Assembly (NCBI GenBank): GCA_963377175.1
Contig: CAUJNA010003247.1
Span: 100,001-164,000, forward strand
Origin: Effrenium voratum
Lineage: Eukaryota; Sar; Dinophyceae; Suessiales; Symbiodiniaceae
Length of the DNA stretch: 64,000 nucleotides
Direction: 5' to 3'
Shown here: positions 29,191-38,713 of the stretch, in pieces
Layout of the letters: each line of letters begins with the position of its first letter
Position numbering within the stretch: the stretch's first letter is position 1
Made by a program: the position numbers and the translations under genes
The notes under the pieces: generated by a model
Database searches by the model: none
What the model was told of the DNA's origin: nothing
Seen by the model: the letters and a program-made list of their open reading frames with translations, nothing else

Positions 29191-29363
29191 AACAGTCCGG
29201 AGGACATGTCATAAAAGGCCCTGACCATCCGAGGCGCGTTTGCGTCGTCACAGTCCATGGCTCGCGCTGAGCAATTTTGAGCGAGCAGCAAAGCATTTGG
29301 CGATTTTGAGTGGGAAGATATTGCTTCCACTGTATCGTTCCTAAAAGTTTCTGCAGCTGACAC
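29106..29363 (-). CDS. 85-codon open frame, coding-like, unknown
   Basis: Minus frame with natural composition (R-N-D-T-V-E-A-I-S-S-H-S-K-S-P-N and F-Y-D-M-S-S-G-L-L-S-L-N-N-D-D). Its last part (G-F-S-L-H-Q-G-V) aligns with a plus-strand phrase outside the left arm (G-L-S-L-H-P-G-V), so it belongs to the duplicated sequence. Start is GTG-like, so it may be an internal exon. Confidence 0.35.
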   Translation of the reverse strand: MSAAETFRNDTVEAISSHSKSPNALLLAQNCSARAMDCDDANAPRMVRAFYDMSSGLLSLNNDDLLSVMMSCVPVAQGFSLHQGV

Positions 29364-29564
29364 TGGTCTTTTAGGGTTTTGCTATATCACCGAGGCGAGC
29401 CGCTCTCTCTCAAATAATGCTGCTGCCACAACTGCAGCGGCCGGAGTAAGAGACTGCGACGCAGGCCAGGGGTTTTTCCATGGGCATCATGGGCTCAATC
29501 AAAATTGGCGGGCTGCCTGACGCGCGGAAGAGGGCATCGTAGCTCATGGACAGGACCTGGCATG

Positions 29565-29998
29565 GCAAATGGAAAGCACATGGAGGGCAAATGGAAAGGA
29601 AATGGAAAGGAAATGGAAAGGGAATGGAAAGCAAATGAATAGGAAACGGAAAGGACATGGAAAGGAAATGGAGAGGAAATGGAAAGGAAATGGAAAGGAA
29701 ATGGAAGGGCAAGAAAGCACATGGAAAGCAAATGCAAAGGAAATGGAAAGCAAATGGAAAGCAAATGGAAAGGAAACAAAAAGGACATGGAAAGGAAATG
29801 GGAAGGAAATGGAGAGGAACTGGAAAGGAAATGGAAAGCAATTGGAGAGCAAATTGAAAGGAAATGGAAAGCAAATGGCAAGGAAATGGAAAGGAAATGG
29901 ACAGGAAATGGAAAGCAATTGCAAAGCAAATTGAAAGGAAATGGAAAGGAAATGGAAAGGAAATGGACAGGACATGGAAAGCAATTTGAAAGGAGATG
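29565..29998. repeat. Purine minisatellite GGAAATGGAAA
   Basis: About 430 bp of 11-12-bp units (GGAAATGGAAA, GCAAATGGAAA). The plus strand is almost pure purine. Three frames are open, giving Lys/Gly/Asn-rich or Phe/Pro/Ser-rich false proteins. Confidence 0.9.
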
Positions 29999-30009
29999 GA
30001 AAGGAGGCT

Positions 30010-30305
30010 CGGAGGTGCAAAACGGCACTGGTTGCAAACTCAGAATGATGAATGTAGTAGTAGCTGTGGTAGTAGTAGTAGCAGTAGTAGTGGTAGTAGT
30101 AGTAGTAGCAGTTGCAGAAGTAGTGGTAGCAGCTGTAGCATAAGCAGCAGCGGCTGTAGTGGTGCGGGCACTTTGGAAAAGACTTGGCACTAGCCTTGGC
30201 AGGGGAAGCGCATTCTCCGGGTATGATTCGGGTATGATTCGCGGGTATGATTCGGCTTGCAAACCGCACTAATTACAGACTCAGAATGATGTATGTAGTA
30301 ACTTA
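30010..30305. repeat. Duplicated 45-bp phrase around trinucleotide repeats
   Basis: AAACGGCACTGGTTGCAAAC plus CTCAGAATGATGAATGTAG (30,017) recurs as AAACCGCACTAATTACAGAC plus CTCAGAATGATGTATGTAG (30,259). Between them lie GTAGTAGTA units (30,050-30,140) and CGGGTATGATTCG three times (30,217-30,255). Confidence 0.75.
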
Positions 30306-30311
30306 GTAGTA

Positions 30312-30355
30312 ATGAGTAGTAACAGCAGCAGCAGCAGCAAGAAAAGTAGGAGTAG

Positions 30356-30399
<44 letters not shown>

Positions 30400-30470
30400 A
30401 TAATAGTAGTAGTAGTAGTAGTAGTAGAGGTTGTAGCCGTAGTAGTAGTAGTAGTAGTAGTAGTAGTTTA
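30312..30470. repeat. (AGT)n trinucleotide array
   Basis: About 45 AGT/AGC units with few interruptions. Open frames on it (poly-Ser or poly-Leu/Tyr) are not genes. Confidence 0.9.
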
Positions 30471-30976
30471 AAAAAAAAAGTGGTGTGCGGCATGCGCTCG
30501 CGAGCGGCATTGAGCACACGATCCACCAAGGTCAACATGTGCCATTCCTCCAGAACCATCGACATGTCAGCCGGCTGGCCAATCAAACCAGTTTCCTTAT
30601 GGGTTTCCCTTTAAAACCGCCAAAAAGGGTACCACGAAGAAAAGAAGTCACAATCCTTACCTTCAAACACAATCGCTGACTGATCATGATTGGAGTTAGG
30701 CCCAGTGATAGAGTGTATATTTTATTTGTTGCTTCACTTTGAGTCACTGGTAAAATGTAACGTGTGTCCTAAATCTACCCCAGTAATGTTCTAGAATGTA
30801 GTGGCTTGGTCTGAAGGACCTGGAATAGACACTCGCGCGAGACTTGCCCAATATGGCCGTGGGTCAAATCCACAGGTGCTTTCCGACATAGAACTGCCAT
30901 ACGGAAAGTGAAACCATTCACTTGGAATGGTACCCTTGTACAGTTTCAACTTGAATGTACTACCCAGTGCATCCCA

Positions 30977-31075
30977 GCTACCCATTTAGTCAATTAGTAG
31001 GGAACCAGCTATTTTCGTTTTGGTTTTTTAAGGGTGGTTCCCACGGTTACCTACTATACAGGTAAATGGATCCAG
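30977..31075. repeat. Introner-like element, family H copy 1, GC-AG borders
   Basis: Flanked by GCTAC at 30,977-30,981 and 31,076-31,080. The first copy gives a GC donor (CCCA/GCTAC) and the sequence before the second copy gives the acceptor (ATCCAG/GCTAC). Splicing would restore the pre-insertion sequence exactly. Core: GGTTTTTTAAGGGTGGTTCC. Confidence 0.7.
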
Positions 31076-31368
31076 GCTACTTATCTCATGCGCATTGGAC
31101 AGTTCAAACTGTCTCCCCATGCTCGATCTTGGAACCTGAGACGGGCAAGCCACAAGCAACAGGCTGCCCCTGTCAGGCCACAGCAGGAAACCAAAGACGA
31201 GACCTACCCTCCCCCGCGGAGTTCTGGCTCTGTGCGAGGTGGGCAAAAAAAGTAGGGCAAAAAATACCAGGAGCTCGTGGTGCACTTGAATACGAACAAA
31301 AGTTGCCACGTCCCAAAAGGTCCAAATGCTGTGAAAAGAGAAGTCAGGACCATGCGGGGCGAATGTGT
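31076..31368 (+). CDS. Exon-like interval between elements H1 and F6
   Basis: Between the AG of H1 and the GT of F6 one plus frame is open throughout (includes L-E-Y-E-Q-K-L-P-R-P-K-R-S-K). A second frame is open to a G/GTGGGC donor at 31,239 (includes L-M-R-I-G-Q-F-K-L-S-P-H-A-R). In the second frame the sequence before H1 also stays open (F-Q-L-E-C-T-T-Q-C-I-P after TACAG), which favours it. No family recognised. Downstream of F6 another open frame continues to about 31,560 (E-E-P-K-D-V-A-G-R-A-G, then Ser-rich). Confidence 0.4.
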
Positions 31369-31410
31369 GTACCTGGAGACCCATTTTTGCAAGGGTCATG
31401 GAGACTACAG
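31369..31410. repeat. Miniature element, family F copy 6 (42 bp)
   Basis: GTACCTGGAG at the left and GGAGACTACAG at the right; GTAC occurs directly at the start and after the end (31,369-31,372, 31,411-31,414). GT-AG borders. Splicing it or not leaves the frame unchanged because 42 is a multiple of three. Confidence 0.6.
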
Positions 31411-31566
31411 GTACTGATTTCGTAGCCCCTTACAGCTACCAAGGGCAAGAAGAACCGAAAGACGTGGCAGGCCGTGCCGGATCCGCATCCTCTACATCCT
31501 CGTCATCCGCATTCCTGAGAGCCCAAACAACAAGAAAAACCGACTTCTCAGGTTCCACAAAGCTCC

Positions 31567-31645
31567 TATATACATGTACATTACATACATATATGTGTAT
31601 ATATATATATATATATATGTATATTTGTATAGCAAACATATGTAT
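31567..31645. repeat. TA/CATA microsatellite
   Basis: TACATACATATATGTG, a TATATATATATATATATATG run and GTATATTTGTATAG. It ends the serine-rich open frame after F6. Confidence 0.8.
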
Positions 31646-31958
31646 ATATCCACAAATTAATACAGACACAGCGGGCAAATGTCAAAGACTTCTCAAGTTT
31701 TCGAGTTCGCCCCAAGGATCTCGGAGCGAACTAAACATGTTGTCATTCCTGTAGAGCCCCCAAACACCAGAAAAACAATTCTCAGGTTTTCAAGTTCGCC
31801 CCAAGGAACGTGGAGCAAACTAAACATGATTTGGGGCCACACTAATGACCCTTCCAGTTGACTGCCAGAACCAATCTTCATTTGACCCCCTGATCGCGCA
31901 GAAACTCAGACCTGCAAGTGGCCGTTTCGCTGGAGAAACGAACAAAGGGAAACCAAGA

Positions 31959-32078
31959 CTTGGTTCTTTCCGCTCCCGTGCTTTAAGCGACTATCTTTTA
32001 GCGGTTTGATTCGTTGAAAACCCATCAGTTGGATCAAAAAGTTAGAGTCCTAACATCCCTTGGCAACATGCGCCCAAG
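31959..32078. repeat. Element, family D copy 4
   Basis: Recognisable by CTTTCCGCTCCCGTGCTTTA, AAACCCATCAGTTGGATC and GAGTCCTAACATCCCTTGGC. More diverged than copies 1-3 and sharing the CATCCCTTGGCAA variant with copy 5 (39,342). Confidence 0.55.
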
Positions 32079-32210
32079 AACAAGCTGCTCAACCCCCCGG
32101 AAAACCAGCGCTGCACAGCAAAAAGCTTGAGAGCGCCGATTTGGAGGTACCCCAAAGCCCCTCGGAGACGGCAAGGCCCCCAGTTTGGGTGACCCCGCTG
32201 CTGGGTCTAC

Positions 32211-32320
32211 TTCCGTTTGCGTTTTCGCCCCCTGGAAAAATCGCACAGATATGTCCAGACAGACTGCCTGTAAAAATCAACAGGGGGAAATGAACAACAT
32301 ATTCTTAAGCAAAACGCAAG
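32211..32320. repeat. Element, family G copy 2, with nearby duplicates
   Basis: GTTTGCGTTTTCGCCCCCTG at the left and CATATTCTTAAGCAAAACG at the right. Downstream, ACATATTCTCTGGGAACTTT occurs twice (near 32,468 and 32,520), so element pieces are stacked here. Confidence 0.5.
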
Positions 32321-32547
32321 CAAACAAATGTCCATTAAAAAAAAACAAAAACATACAACCATACGTCCCTTTAAAAGGGAAATGGAGAAAATGATTCTCA
32401 ACATACAAAAGAAGAGGAAATAGTCTTCAGCAAACCCAAAATAAAACTATTTCCATTAAAAAAGAGAGATACATATTCTCTGGGAACTTTTTAAAACTAT
32501 GTCCTTTAAAAAAAACAAAAACATATTCTCTGGGAACTTTCTTCAGC

Positions 32548-32656
32548 TGAGCGGCCTTTCCGAGGCGCCGGAGTTCCCGCTGTCGCGGCCTCGGGAGGCC
32601 TGCGAACGGTTCCCGAGCTTCCCCGTAAACCCGGAGCCCGTCCCTGGGAGTGAGGT
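32548..32656. other. GC-rich exon-like island, strand unresolved
   Basis: Plus reading follows TTTCTTCAG and gives S-E-A-P-E-F-P-L-S-R-P-R-E-A. Minus reading starts after the GTGAG end of element B2 and gives Y-M-D-L-T-P-R-D-G-L-R-V-Y-G-E-A-R. Both have GC-rich third positions. Whichever is right, the island lies directly against element B2. Confidence 0.4.
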
Positions 32657-32666
32657 CCATGTAGAC

Positions 32667-32783
32667 CTCACTTGCCCAAAGGACCTGGAAATAAAAGGTC
32701 AACCTTTTGGTTGACCTTTAAGAATGGAAACCAAATCAGGGAAACCAAAAGGTTAAAAGGTCGATTCGCTTTGGGTGGGTGAG
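32667..32783. repeat. Inverted-repeat element, family B copy 2
   Basis: CTCACTTGCCCAAAGGACC at the left, CTTTGGGTGGGTGAG at the right, interior AAATCAGGGAAACCAAAAGG. On the minus strand its GTGAG end would act as acceptor of the neighbouring island. Confidence 0.7.
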
Positions 32784-33099
32784 GTGGTTCCCCCACTGAA
32801 CCCGGAGGTGCTAAACCCGGAGGTGTCGTAATTTCACCACTCAAGCTGCAGGTGCCCCATTGGGGCTTTTCGTGGGAAATCATCACTTCAAGCCCCGCTT
32901 TTGTGGAGGAAGTACTCTTGAAGTTCCTTCTTTCTAAATTGGATACCGTAGGTTTTTTTTCCGGGTTTCAGGGGGATACCGTGGACATGGTAGGACCGAT
33001 GTGGGGGGGAAGGAATACCATAGGTCTGCTAGGTAAAACCTGGTGCTACGGAGGCTTAAAATAACCGTCTTGCAATCACGTGCTTGATGCGTTCTCGTA

Positions 33100-33198
33100 T
33101 AATGTTAACCCCATATCAATCAAGCCCGCTTTATTAATAGGGGGGGTGTCCCTGGGTTTAGCCCCAAACTGGGGTTGATGAATATGGGGTCCACATTA
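33100..33198. repeat. Inverted-repeat element, family I copy 2
   Basis: TAATGTTAACCCCATATCAA at the left, GATGAATATGGGGTCCACATTA at the right. Interior TTTATTAATAGGGGGGGTG. Confidence 0.7.
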
Positions 33199-33402
33199 CT
33201 TCGATCTTGCGCGTTGTATGGCACAGCCCGCACAACGCCATTGCTGGTCTTCCCGCACTTGAGGTCTGCTCTTTTTGTGGGGGGTGGCGAATGCGAAGTG
33301 AATTCGCGGGTGGTGTCGCGGTCCGCGGTGCTCTTATCATGTCGCCCAAGGAGTGAAACCGCGTTTTCTCGCGGTATTTCACCATGGTCTGGTAATTTGG
33401 TC

Positions 33403-33496
33403 TACCTGGAGTCTCCATGACCCTCTAAAAATAGGTCCATGACCCCATTATTTAGGGTCATGACCAACCATTTTTATAGGGTCATGGAGACTCTAG
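33403..33496. repeat. Inverted-repeat element, family F copy 1
   Basis: TACCTGGAGTCTCCATGACC at the left and GGGTCATGGAGACTCTAG at the right. The interior repeats the ATGACC motif (AGGTCCATGACCCCATTA). Confidence 0.7.
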
Positions 33497-33799
33497 TTGC
33501 GAGTTGTGTCGATTCAGAACGAGAAATCATTTGCCACGGTGCAAATGTGTTCGCACACCCGATGTTCCGAGCATGGGGAATGTTGTCCTTGAGTACCTCT
33601 CGGGACACCATGACCCCAACTACTTTGCCTTTGGCACCCTGTTCACAAGCACGGTCCAAGAGTCCGGCTGGGAAAAGGGGGGCACGTCCGCACAATGCTC
33701 TGCCTCTATCAAAGCTGGGCTGTTGATTGATCAGCTTTTTTAGACAAAGTAATATGGGATATCTTATAAACACAGCAATGATGAGAGTTTATTTTTTAG

Positions 33800-33900
33800 G
33801 GGATCCCAGTTGCCCAGAGTAGGTAAGCTATTTTCCTTCTGGCTTCTAAAGGGTGGTTCCCATGGCTAGCTACAAAACCGGGTAAACGGATCCACTGGGT
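33800..33900. repeat. Element, family H copy 2
   Basis: GGATCCCAGTTGCCCAGAG at the left, TAAACGGATCCACTGGGT at the right; core TTCTAAAGGGTGGTTCCC. An exon-like island begins directly after it. Confidence 0.55.
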
Positions 33901-34094
33901 ATGGCAACAACCGAAAAAATGATCCGCTCTGATCCGTCCACCATCCACCTGTTGCCCCGTTTTTTGTTGACCCTCGAGCTCGCAAGCTCGCGGCCGGGCG
34001 CCGGCCGGCCTCGTCTTCCATCTTGGAAGCCTCACTGGCGCCAGAGGCCAGCGAGCCTCACGGAGCCGGGAGAACACCGGACCGCTTTGCAGAG
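33901..34094 (+). CDS. Possible exon between elements H2 and I3
   Basis: Starts ATG GCA directly after H2 and is open to a CAGAG/GTCGGG donor before element I3. Composition is coding-like (M-I-R-S-D-P-S-T-I-H-L-L-P-R-F, then Arg/Pro-rich). The minus strand is also open and carries M-E-D-E-A-G-R-R-P-A-A. I prefer plus because its borders fit better. No family recognised. Confidence 0.35.
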
Positions 34095-34107
34095 GTCGGG
34101 TCAAAAC

Positions 34108-34200
34108 GCTAATGTTCAACCCCATACTAATCAACCCCCTCACTAAGCCCAGGGGAAAACACCCCCCAATTGACAAACTGGGGTTGATTCATATGGGTAT
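34108..34200. repeat. Element, family I copy 3, with 10-bp target-site duplication
   Basis: GGGTCAAAAC lies directly on both sides (34,098-34,107 and 34,201-34,210). Left GCTAATGTTCAACCCCATAC, right GGGGTTGATTCATATGGG. Confidence 0.75.
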
Positions 34201-34439
34201 GGGTCAAAACTCAACCAACAATCCGCAGGTTGTAGTCCTTGGGTCCATTTAGGGCAAGCCATTTTGGGCACCTATTTTGGACCCACACCCATGTAGCTTT
34301 GATTGAGTAAGGCTCACTCGGCCGATCACCAGCCAAAGCGGACATTTTTGGGGTCACTAAACTTTTGGGGAAGCCACCGAGAGAAGCATATAAAGTCTGT
34401 CCAGTGGCTGGGTGAACCTTCTTGCGTTGCATTACAATC

Positions 34440-34515
34440 CTCACTTCCGGGTGAGTGGATTGGCCCAAAAGTCCAGGAACCTGTTATTTGCCAAAATGAA
34501 CTCAGGAAATGACAT
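34440..34515. repeat. Short element, family Q copy 2
   Basis: CTCACTTCCGGGTGAGTGG at the left, GAACTCAGGAAATGACATG at the right, with GGCCCAAAAGTCCAGG inside as in copy 4. Confidence 0.55.
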
Positions 34516-34521
34516 GATTCA

Positions 34522-34592
34522 TGGCGGTTGGGGGGGAGGGAGGGGAGGGGGGAGGGAGGGGAGGGGGGAGGGAGGGGAGGGGGAGGGGAGCC
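34522..34592. repeat. G-rich minisatellite, potential G-quadruplex
   Basis: About 70 bp of GGGGAGGGAGG units on the plus strand with many runs of three or more G, enough for several overlapping intramolecular quadruplexes. A C run (34,652-34,661) follows nearby. Confidence 0.8.
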
Positions 34593-34599
34593 CTTCTTA

Positions 34600-35045
34600 A
34601 GCCCGTCTTAAGCCCTGAATAAGGCCTTATTTAGGGCCTATGTGCTCCTTCCCCCCCCCCAGCCCATGAATGACATTTGCTTAGACAAAGTGAGTGCTCG
34701 CTTGACAACATGATCACGCGAATCGAACAATTTCCCACGCCAAGTCGGTGGTGGGACAAATCTGTCCATCAGGAACCCGCCCCTGTCTCCACCTCCAAAC
34801 CACCACCCCGGAGATGTTCACGAAATATGCCACCGCCGGGCCACCATTCCCAAATATATGTGAGGCACGTGTTTCTTCTTCCCATGGAAACTGTGGAGCC
34901 CCTCAGGCTCCAAAAAATCATCCGCAGCGGATTGCGCGATGGCTGGGGCGAGCCACCCTGAGTCCCTCCTTGTTTGCTTCTCTGTTTTCTCAACCCAGTG
35001 ACCCTGGCAGGGAAAGGTCCATTTTGAACCCGGCAATTTGACTGG
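34600..35045. other. Stretch with unresolved open frames
   Basis: Plus 34,677-34,961 and minus 34,769-35,269 overlap. The palindrome-like CCCGTCTTAAGCCC...AAGGCCTTATTTAGGGCC at 34,600-34,640 is notable. No gene model. Confidence 0.25.
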
Positions 35046-35046
35046 A

Positions 35047-35163
35047 TTTCCTTTCGCTTAAGACCCCTGAAAAAAAGAAAAGAAAAACATATTGCCAGTA
35101 GTGATAGATTCCCTTTAACACCAACAGGGGAACATAACACATATAGTCTTAAGCAAATGGAGA
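35047..35163. repeat. Element, family G copy 3
   Basis: TTTCCTTTCGCTTAAGACC at the left, AGTCTTAAGCAAATGGAG at the right, core GTGATAGATTCCCTTTAACA as in copy 4. Confidence 0.65.
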
Positions 35164-35661
35164 AAAAGGCAGGGTGATCAGGCTCCGTCAAGAGGTCGTC
35201 TAATGCTCGGCTTCCGGCGTCGGAGCGTCCAAAAAGCGAAGCACAACTATTGGGGCAATGGTTGAACAAGGCCTCCGACCAATAAAGAAATCCTGGTCTC
35301 CTTAGGGGATGCGGGACACCTGCAAAACATGCAAGTGAGCCTTTTGATCATTTCGTGCATGTAGCAGCTTACTCCATGGGAATCTTTTTTTGGCCATTTG
35401 GATTGAGGGAGAGATTCCCGGAGAAACCCATTGAACGGCTTCACCCATCTCCTCTCCGTTTGGACCACTTTTGGATCTTCCAGGTTCAAAAAACAAACAA
35501 CTCCAAGGGGGGCAGGTTATCTCAAAATAGACCCTGCAAATCGCTTGCCCCGTTCTTCTTTCCACGAAAAAGGGAACCATCAACCAAAAAACGCCGCCCA
35601 AGGGGCGTTTGTTTTCTCAAGTTAAACAACCCCCCCCCAAAAGAAAAAAAACACAAAAAAC

Positions 35662-35809
35662 ATCCGCCCGCAAAAGCTGGGGCGGCTCGCGGCGGGAAGC
35701 GTAGGGTGGCGCGCCTTCCAGCTTCCGCTTGGCCAAGGGCAGCATCTGCCCCAAGAGCCTGGGCTTCAGGTGACTCGCCACATGGGCGTCGTCCTCGACT
35801 TTCGTGGAC
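35662..35809 (-). CDS. Internal exon, unknown protein
   Basis: Minus-strand island of 148 nt (one split base plus 49 codons) between acceptor TTTTGGAG and donor GAT/GTTTTTTG. Third positions are overwhelmingly G or C while the flanks are A/T-rich. It reads K-V-E-D-D-A-H-V-A-S-H-L-K-P-R-L-L-G, then basic and Pro-rich. The plus strand is also open through here (part of a 321-codon frame), but that frame runs through the T-rich flanks and is less natural. No domain recognised. Confidence 0.45.
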
Positions 35810-35930
35810 CTCCAAAATGACGGGCTTTTCCTTGGGCTCCTTTTGGTGTAGGGCGGTTCTCACAAAAAAGGAGCCACATAACAAGTTTCTTCTTTTTTTT
35901 TCAAAAAGGCAGGTCGCTGCGATGAAGTCT

Positions 35931-36056
35931 CTAGGGGTTGATGCCAACCATTATTTTCAAGCATCGTTCGTTTTGAAAACCAGCTTTTTCCCTCGGGGTT
36001 CTGATGGTTTCCTGGAAAGAAGGATCCCTGGAAAGAATGGGGAAGTTACCCCTAGA
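35931..36056. repeat. Inverted-repeat element, family P copy 2
   Basis: CTAGGGGTTGATGCC at the left, GGGGAAGTTACCCCTAG at the right, with AAGCATCGTTCGTTTTG inside, matching the inverse of copy 1 (15,329). Confidence 0.65.
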
Positions 36057-36340
36057 AAAACCACCAAACAACGGCGGGTTCTCTCAAAAACGGCAGGTCA
36101 CTGCGATGAAGTATCACAACCCCGTGTGATTTCGCATTCTGCCCAGCAAGTCACCACCAACACACTAAGAATGTCCGAAATTTCCCCCAGATTTCTGCAG
36201 CGAACAAATGTGCCAAGCAACGACATGAACTCCGGCAGCCAATCCTCCTGGCCATCTTCCATACCTGAGCATGCGCCGCCAGGTGGTCATAAGCAACGTG
36301 AACCTTTTGTTGGAGCTTGACCAGCAGTGGACCAATAGCC

Positions 36341-36390
36341 CTTGTTGGAGAACCAAAAGGTTAAAACGTCGGCTTTATCTACCTGAGGTG
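36341..36390. repeat. Partial element, family B
   Basis: GAACCAAAAGGTTAAAACGT and CGGCTTTATC match the right half of family B, with the right end altered to CTACCTGAGG. Confidence 0.4.
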
Positions 36391-36574
36391 GCTGTAGTCA
36401 ACCAAAGCAACACATAATTAATCAACAAAATGCAGTGTGCCATTGCCCTTTTATAATCAAGAGGAACAACAGCAATGCCTTGACACAATTATCACGCGTG
36501 GGTACGCGGGCATGGCTGCCAACAAACACAAATCAGGACATGGGTCCACCAACCAAACACGACATGAAGGGTGC

Positions 36575-36673
36575 CTCACTTCCTGAGTGGATTCAAAAAA
36601 ACACTTACCACTGACATCGTTTAAACCCAAAAAAGTGACTAAGGTCCGAGTCACGGAACTCAGGGAACAGGGA
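36575..36673. repeat. Inverted-repeat element, family Q copy 3
   Basis: CTCACTTCCTGAGTGGATTC at the left pairs with GAACTCAGGGAACAGGGAG at the right. Shared interior CCCAAAAAAGTGACTAAGG. Confidence 0.7.
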
Positions 36674-36728
36674 GTAAGCTACACAGCGGCAGTGGCCATG
36701 AACTCTCTCGTGATATAAAGTTTAATCC

Positions 36729-36844
36729 ATTGGTTGCTGCAACGACCCCTCTGCAACACGAATAACCTCTTGTGGGTCCAATGGGCAAAACCGACTTCTC
36801 TCCCAAAAGGCTCAAGTCCAAGGATCAAACTAAATAGCAATAAA
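36729..36844. repeat. Element, family C copy 5 (diverged)
   Basis: TTGGTTGCTGCAACGACCCC at the left, CTAAATAGCAATAAAG at the right. A longer relative of copy 4, which lies 190 bp downstream. Confidence 0.5.
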
Positions 36845-37030
36845 GATCCGTTCCCTCTAATCATAAATGGCCCCTGCCCCCAATCACTCGGGGGAACGGA
36901 CTGGAGTCCATCAAAATACTAAAATGAACGCTACCATCACACTAAGCAAACCAGTGCTGAAGGGCCAGAACGCGTCCGCGGATACGCAAGCAACACACTG
37001 CCAATGAGTTACTGACTCATCCGCCCCAAT

Positions 37031-37141
37031 CTTGGTTGCTGTTGACCCCTCTGCGAAAAGCTCATTGTTTGTGGGCCCAATGGAAAACCCTTGTTCTCCT
37101 AAAAAGTTAAAGACTAAAGATCGAACCCAAGGGCAATCAAG
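37031..37141. repeat. Element, family C copy 4
   Basis: CTTGGTTGCTGTTGACCCCT at the left, AACCCAAGGGCAATCAAG at the right. Inverted ends as in copy 2. Confidence 0.65.
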
Positions 37142-37164
37142 CTTTGGTCCATGCGACAACTTTA

Positions 37165-37440
37165 ACCCTACCCCAGACATATATAACTCAGGGTTTTGGG
37201 TATAGGGCAGGTGGGGTTAAGGTGTGTTTTGGGTTTCTGTGTTTACATTCCACGGATTGCAAGCTTTCGCCAAGGTTTATAATTAATTAGGGTTGAGGTT
37301 TCGGGTTGGTAGGGTTTAGGTTCAGGAGTTGTTGGGTTTAGGTGTACGGATTTTAGGGTTTAGGTTTGGGATTGTGAAGGATTAGGAAAACAAGGTTGGG
37401 TTTAGGCTTCAGTGTATAGGGTCACTTCACCTCATGGTGT
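37165..37440. repeat. Degenerate TTTAGGG (telomere-like) tract
   Basis: At least eight GGGTTTAG/GGGTTGAG/TAGGGTTTAGG phrases, all in the same direction, mixed with GTTTTGGGTATAGG-type variants. TTTAGGG is the plant- and dinoflagellate-type telomere unit. It is internal and decayed, so it is an interstitial or captured telomeric sequence, or just similar low complexity. Confidence 0.6.
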
Positions 37441-38087
37441 AGGGTGGGAAAACTGCCCGCGGGAGAAAAAAAACAACTCCACATGGTATACGGCGTACTC
37501 ACAATGCACAGAGTTCCACATTGCGCTCAAATGACAGCCTTTGCCAATGGAGAGCACTCCACTCCACACTCCCCGGCGTTGGTAGGGTCACAGCCGCCAG
37601 AGAATGAGGGAGGGTCAAAAGTCAAAAGCGACAGTTCTGCCCATTGATTCTGGCTCAGGATCCGAGCGCAGCACTCTAGCCCTGCACAATTTGGAAATCA
37701 AACCATGGAGTTCCCCAACAGTGTCCAGAAGAAAAGTGGTATCCTTTCAACTTTCGGTCAAAAGACATCCAGGGTCGATCAGTGGGTGGACCCAATTAGC
37801 TCCCACAACTTCTCACTTGTTGGCTTGGCGCCCCTAACGACGAATATGGCTTTCAATATCCCCGCCCCAATGCTCAATTAGACCAGGCCACGTCTAAACC
37901 CAACACTATTCTAGCTCTACTGGCGTGACCACGTGGGAGTTGGAGCCCAACTCTGGAAAACAGGGCGGCCCAACAACTTTGGGTTAACGAAAAGGGAGGG
38001 GGTTTGGCAAACCCAGAATATTCATACTAAGTCGTCCAAAGGTTCATCTTTTGCGGCCATGACTGAAAATGGAGGCAGAGTCCAAGG

Positions 38088-38471
38088 TTGAAAAGGTTGG
38101 GGTCGGGCAAGTCAACATATCCTCGTGTGCGCTTAACTCCCAGGTCCACAAGATGCGTCCGAAACCTCCAAAATACTTGCAAAATCCGGATGATCTGCTT
38201 GGTTTCCGTTGAAACTAAGGTGAAGCAGGCTCCCAATCACGACCCAAACATGAGCCGTTCTTTGGCGCACCCCGTTCCGAGTGCGGCCAAGGGGCGACGC
38301 AGCAGCTTGAAAGCATCCTGCGTCGCAGAGGTCCTCGGAATCTTCTGGGTTGATGTCGGTACTTTCGTGGATGGCCCAAAACCAGCAACCTACACTCCAG
38401 ACTAACATGGAAGCTGACAGGGGGGGTGAAAGACTACTTTCCTTTTGGGGAACCCCTCTGTCCACTTCCAT
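38088..38471. other. Coding-like patch, strand unresolved
   Basis: Plus 38,088-38,405 (V-A-E-V-L-G-I-F-W-V-D-V-G-T-F-V), minus 38,471-38,133 and a second minus frame (A-F-K-L-L-R-R-P-L-A-A-L-G-T-G) are all open with plausible composition. The plus frame ends TAA at 38,405. One real exon probably exists. Confidence 0.3.
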
Positions 38472-38713
38472 GTTTGGTGGGAGGGTAACTGTTTATTTAC
38501 CACTGAACTGGAGTCGAAACACCAAAAACTGGCAAGCAAAGGATTGGAGCGTCGTGCTCCGTGATTTGTTGAGGAACGATTAGTTGACCGAAGCACCTTC
38601 ACGTTGCCAACTCAGAAGTGAACTCCTCTCAACGTCTGCCTCTACCCTGAACACTGTCTTTATTAACTTTATGCTCAGGCTCTTGCGAGGACTGGTTGCA
38701 GCCTGAACCTCAC

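Noticed and set aside
29495..30269. Large frames rich in Phe/Pro/Ser or Lys/Gly/Asn around the purine minisatellite.
   Set aside because: Open in several frames because the 11-12-bp repeat lacks stop codons; not a gene.
34098..34210. Family I copy 3 as a clean introner.
   Set aside because: The 10-bp duplication is convincing for insertion, but GT-AG positions would add or lose a base, so I do not claim it as an intron.
35355..36320. A 321-codon plus-strand frame, the longest that is not simple repeat.
   Set aside because: It runs through A/T homopolymers and family P, and has unnatural composition; the minus-strand exon inside it explains the GC-rich part better.
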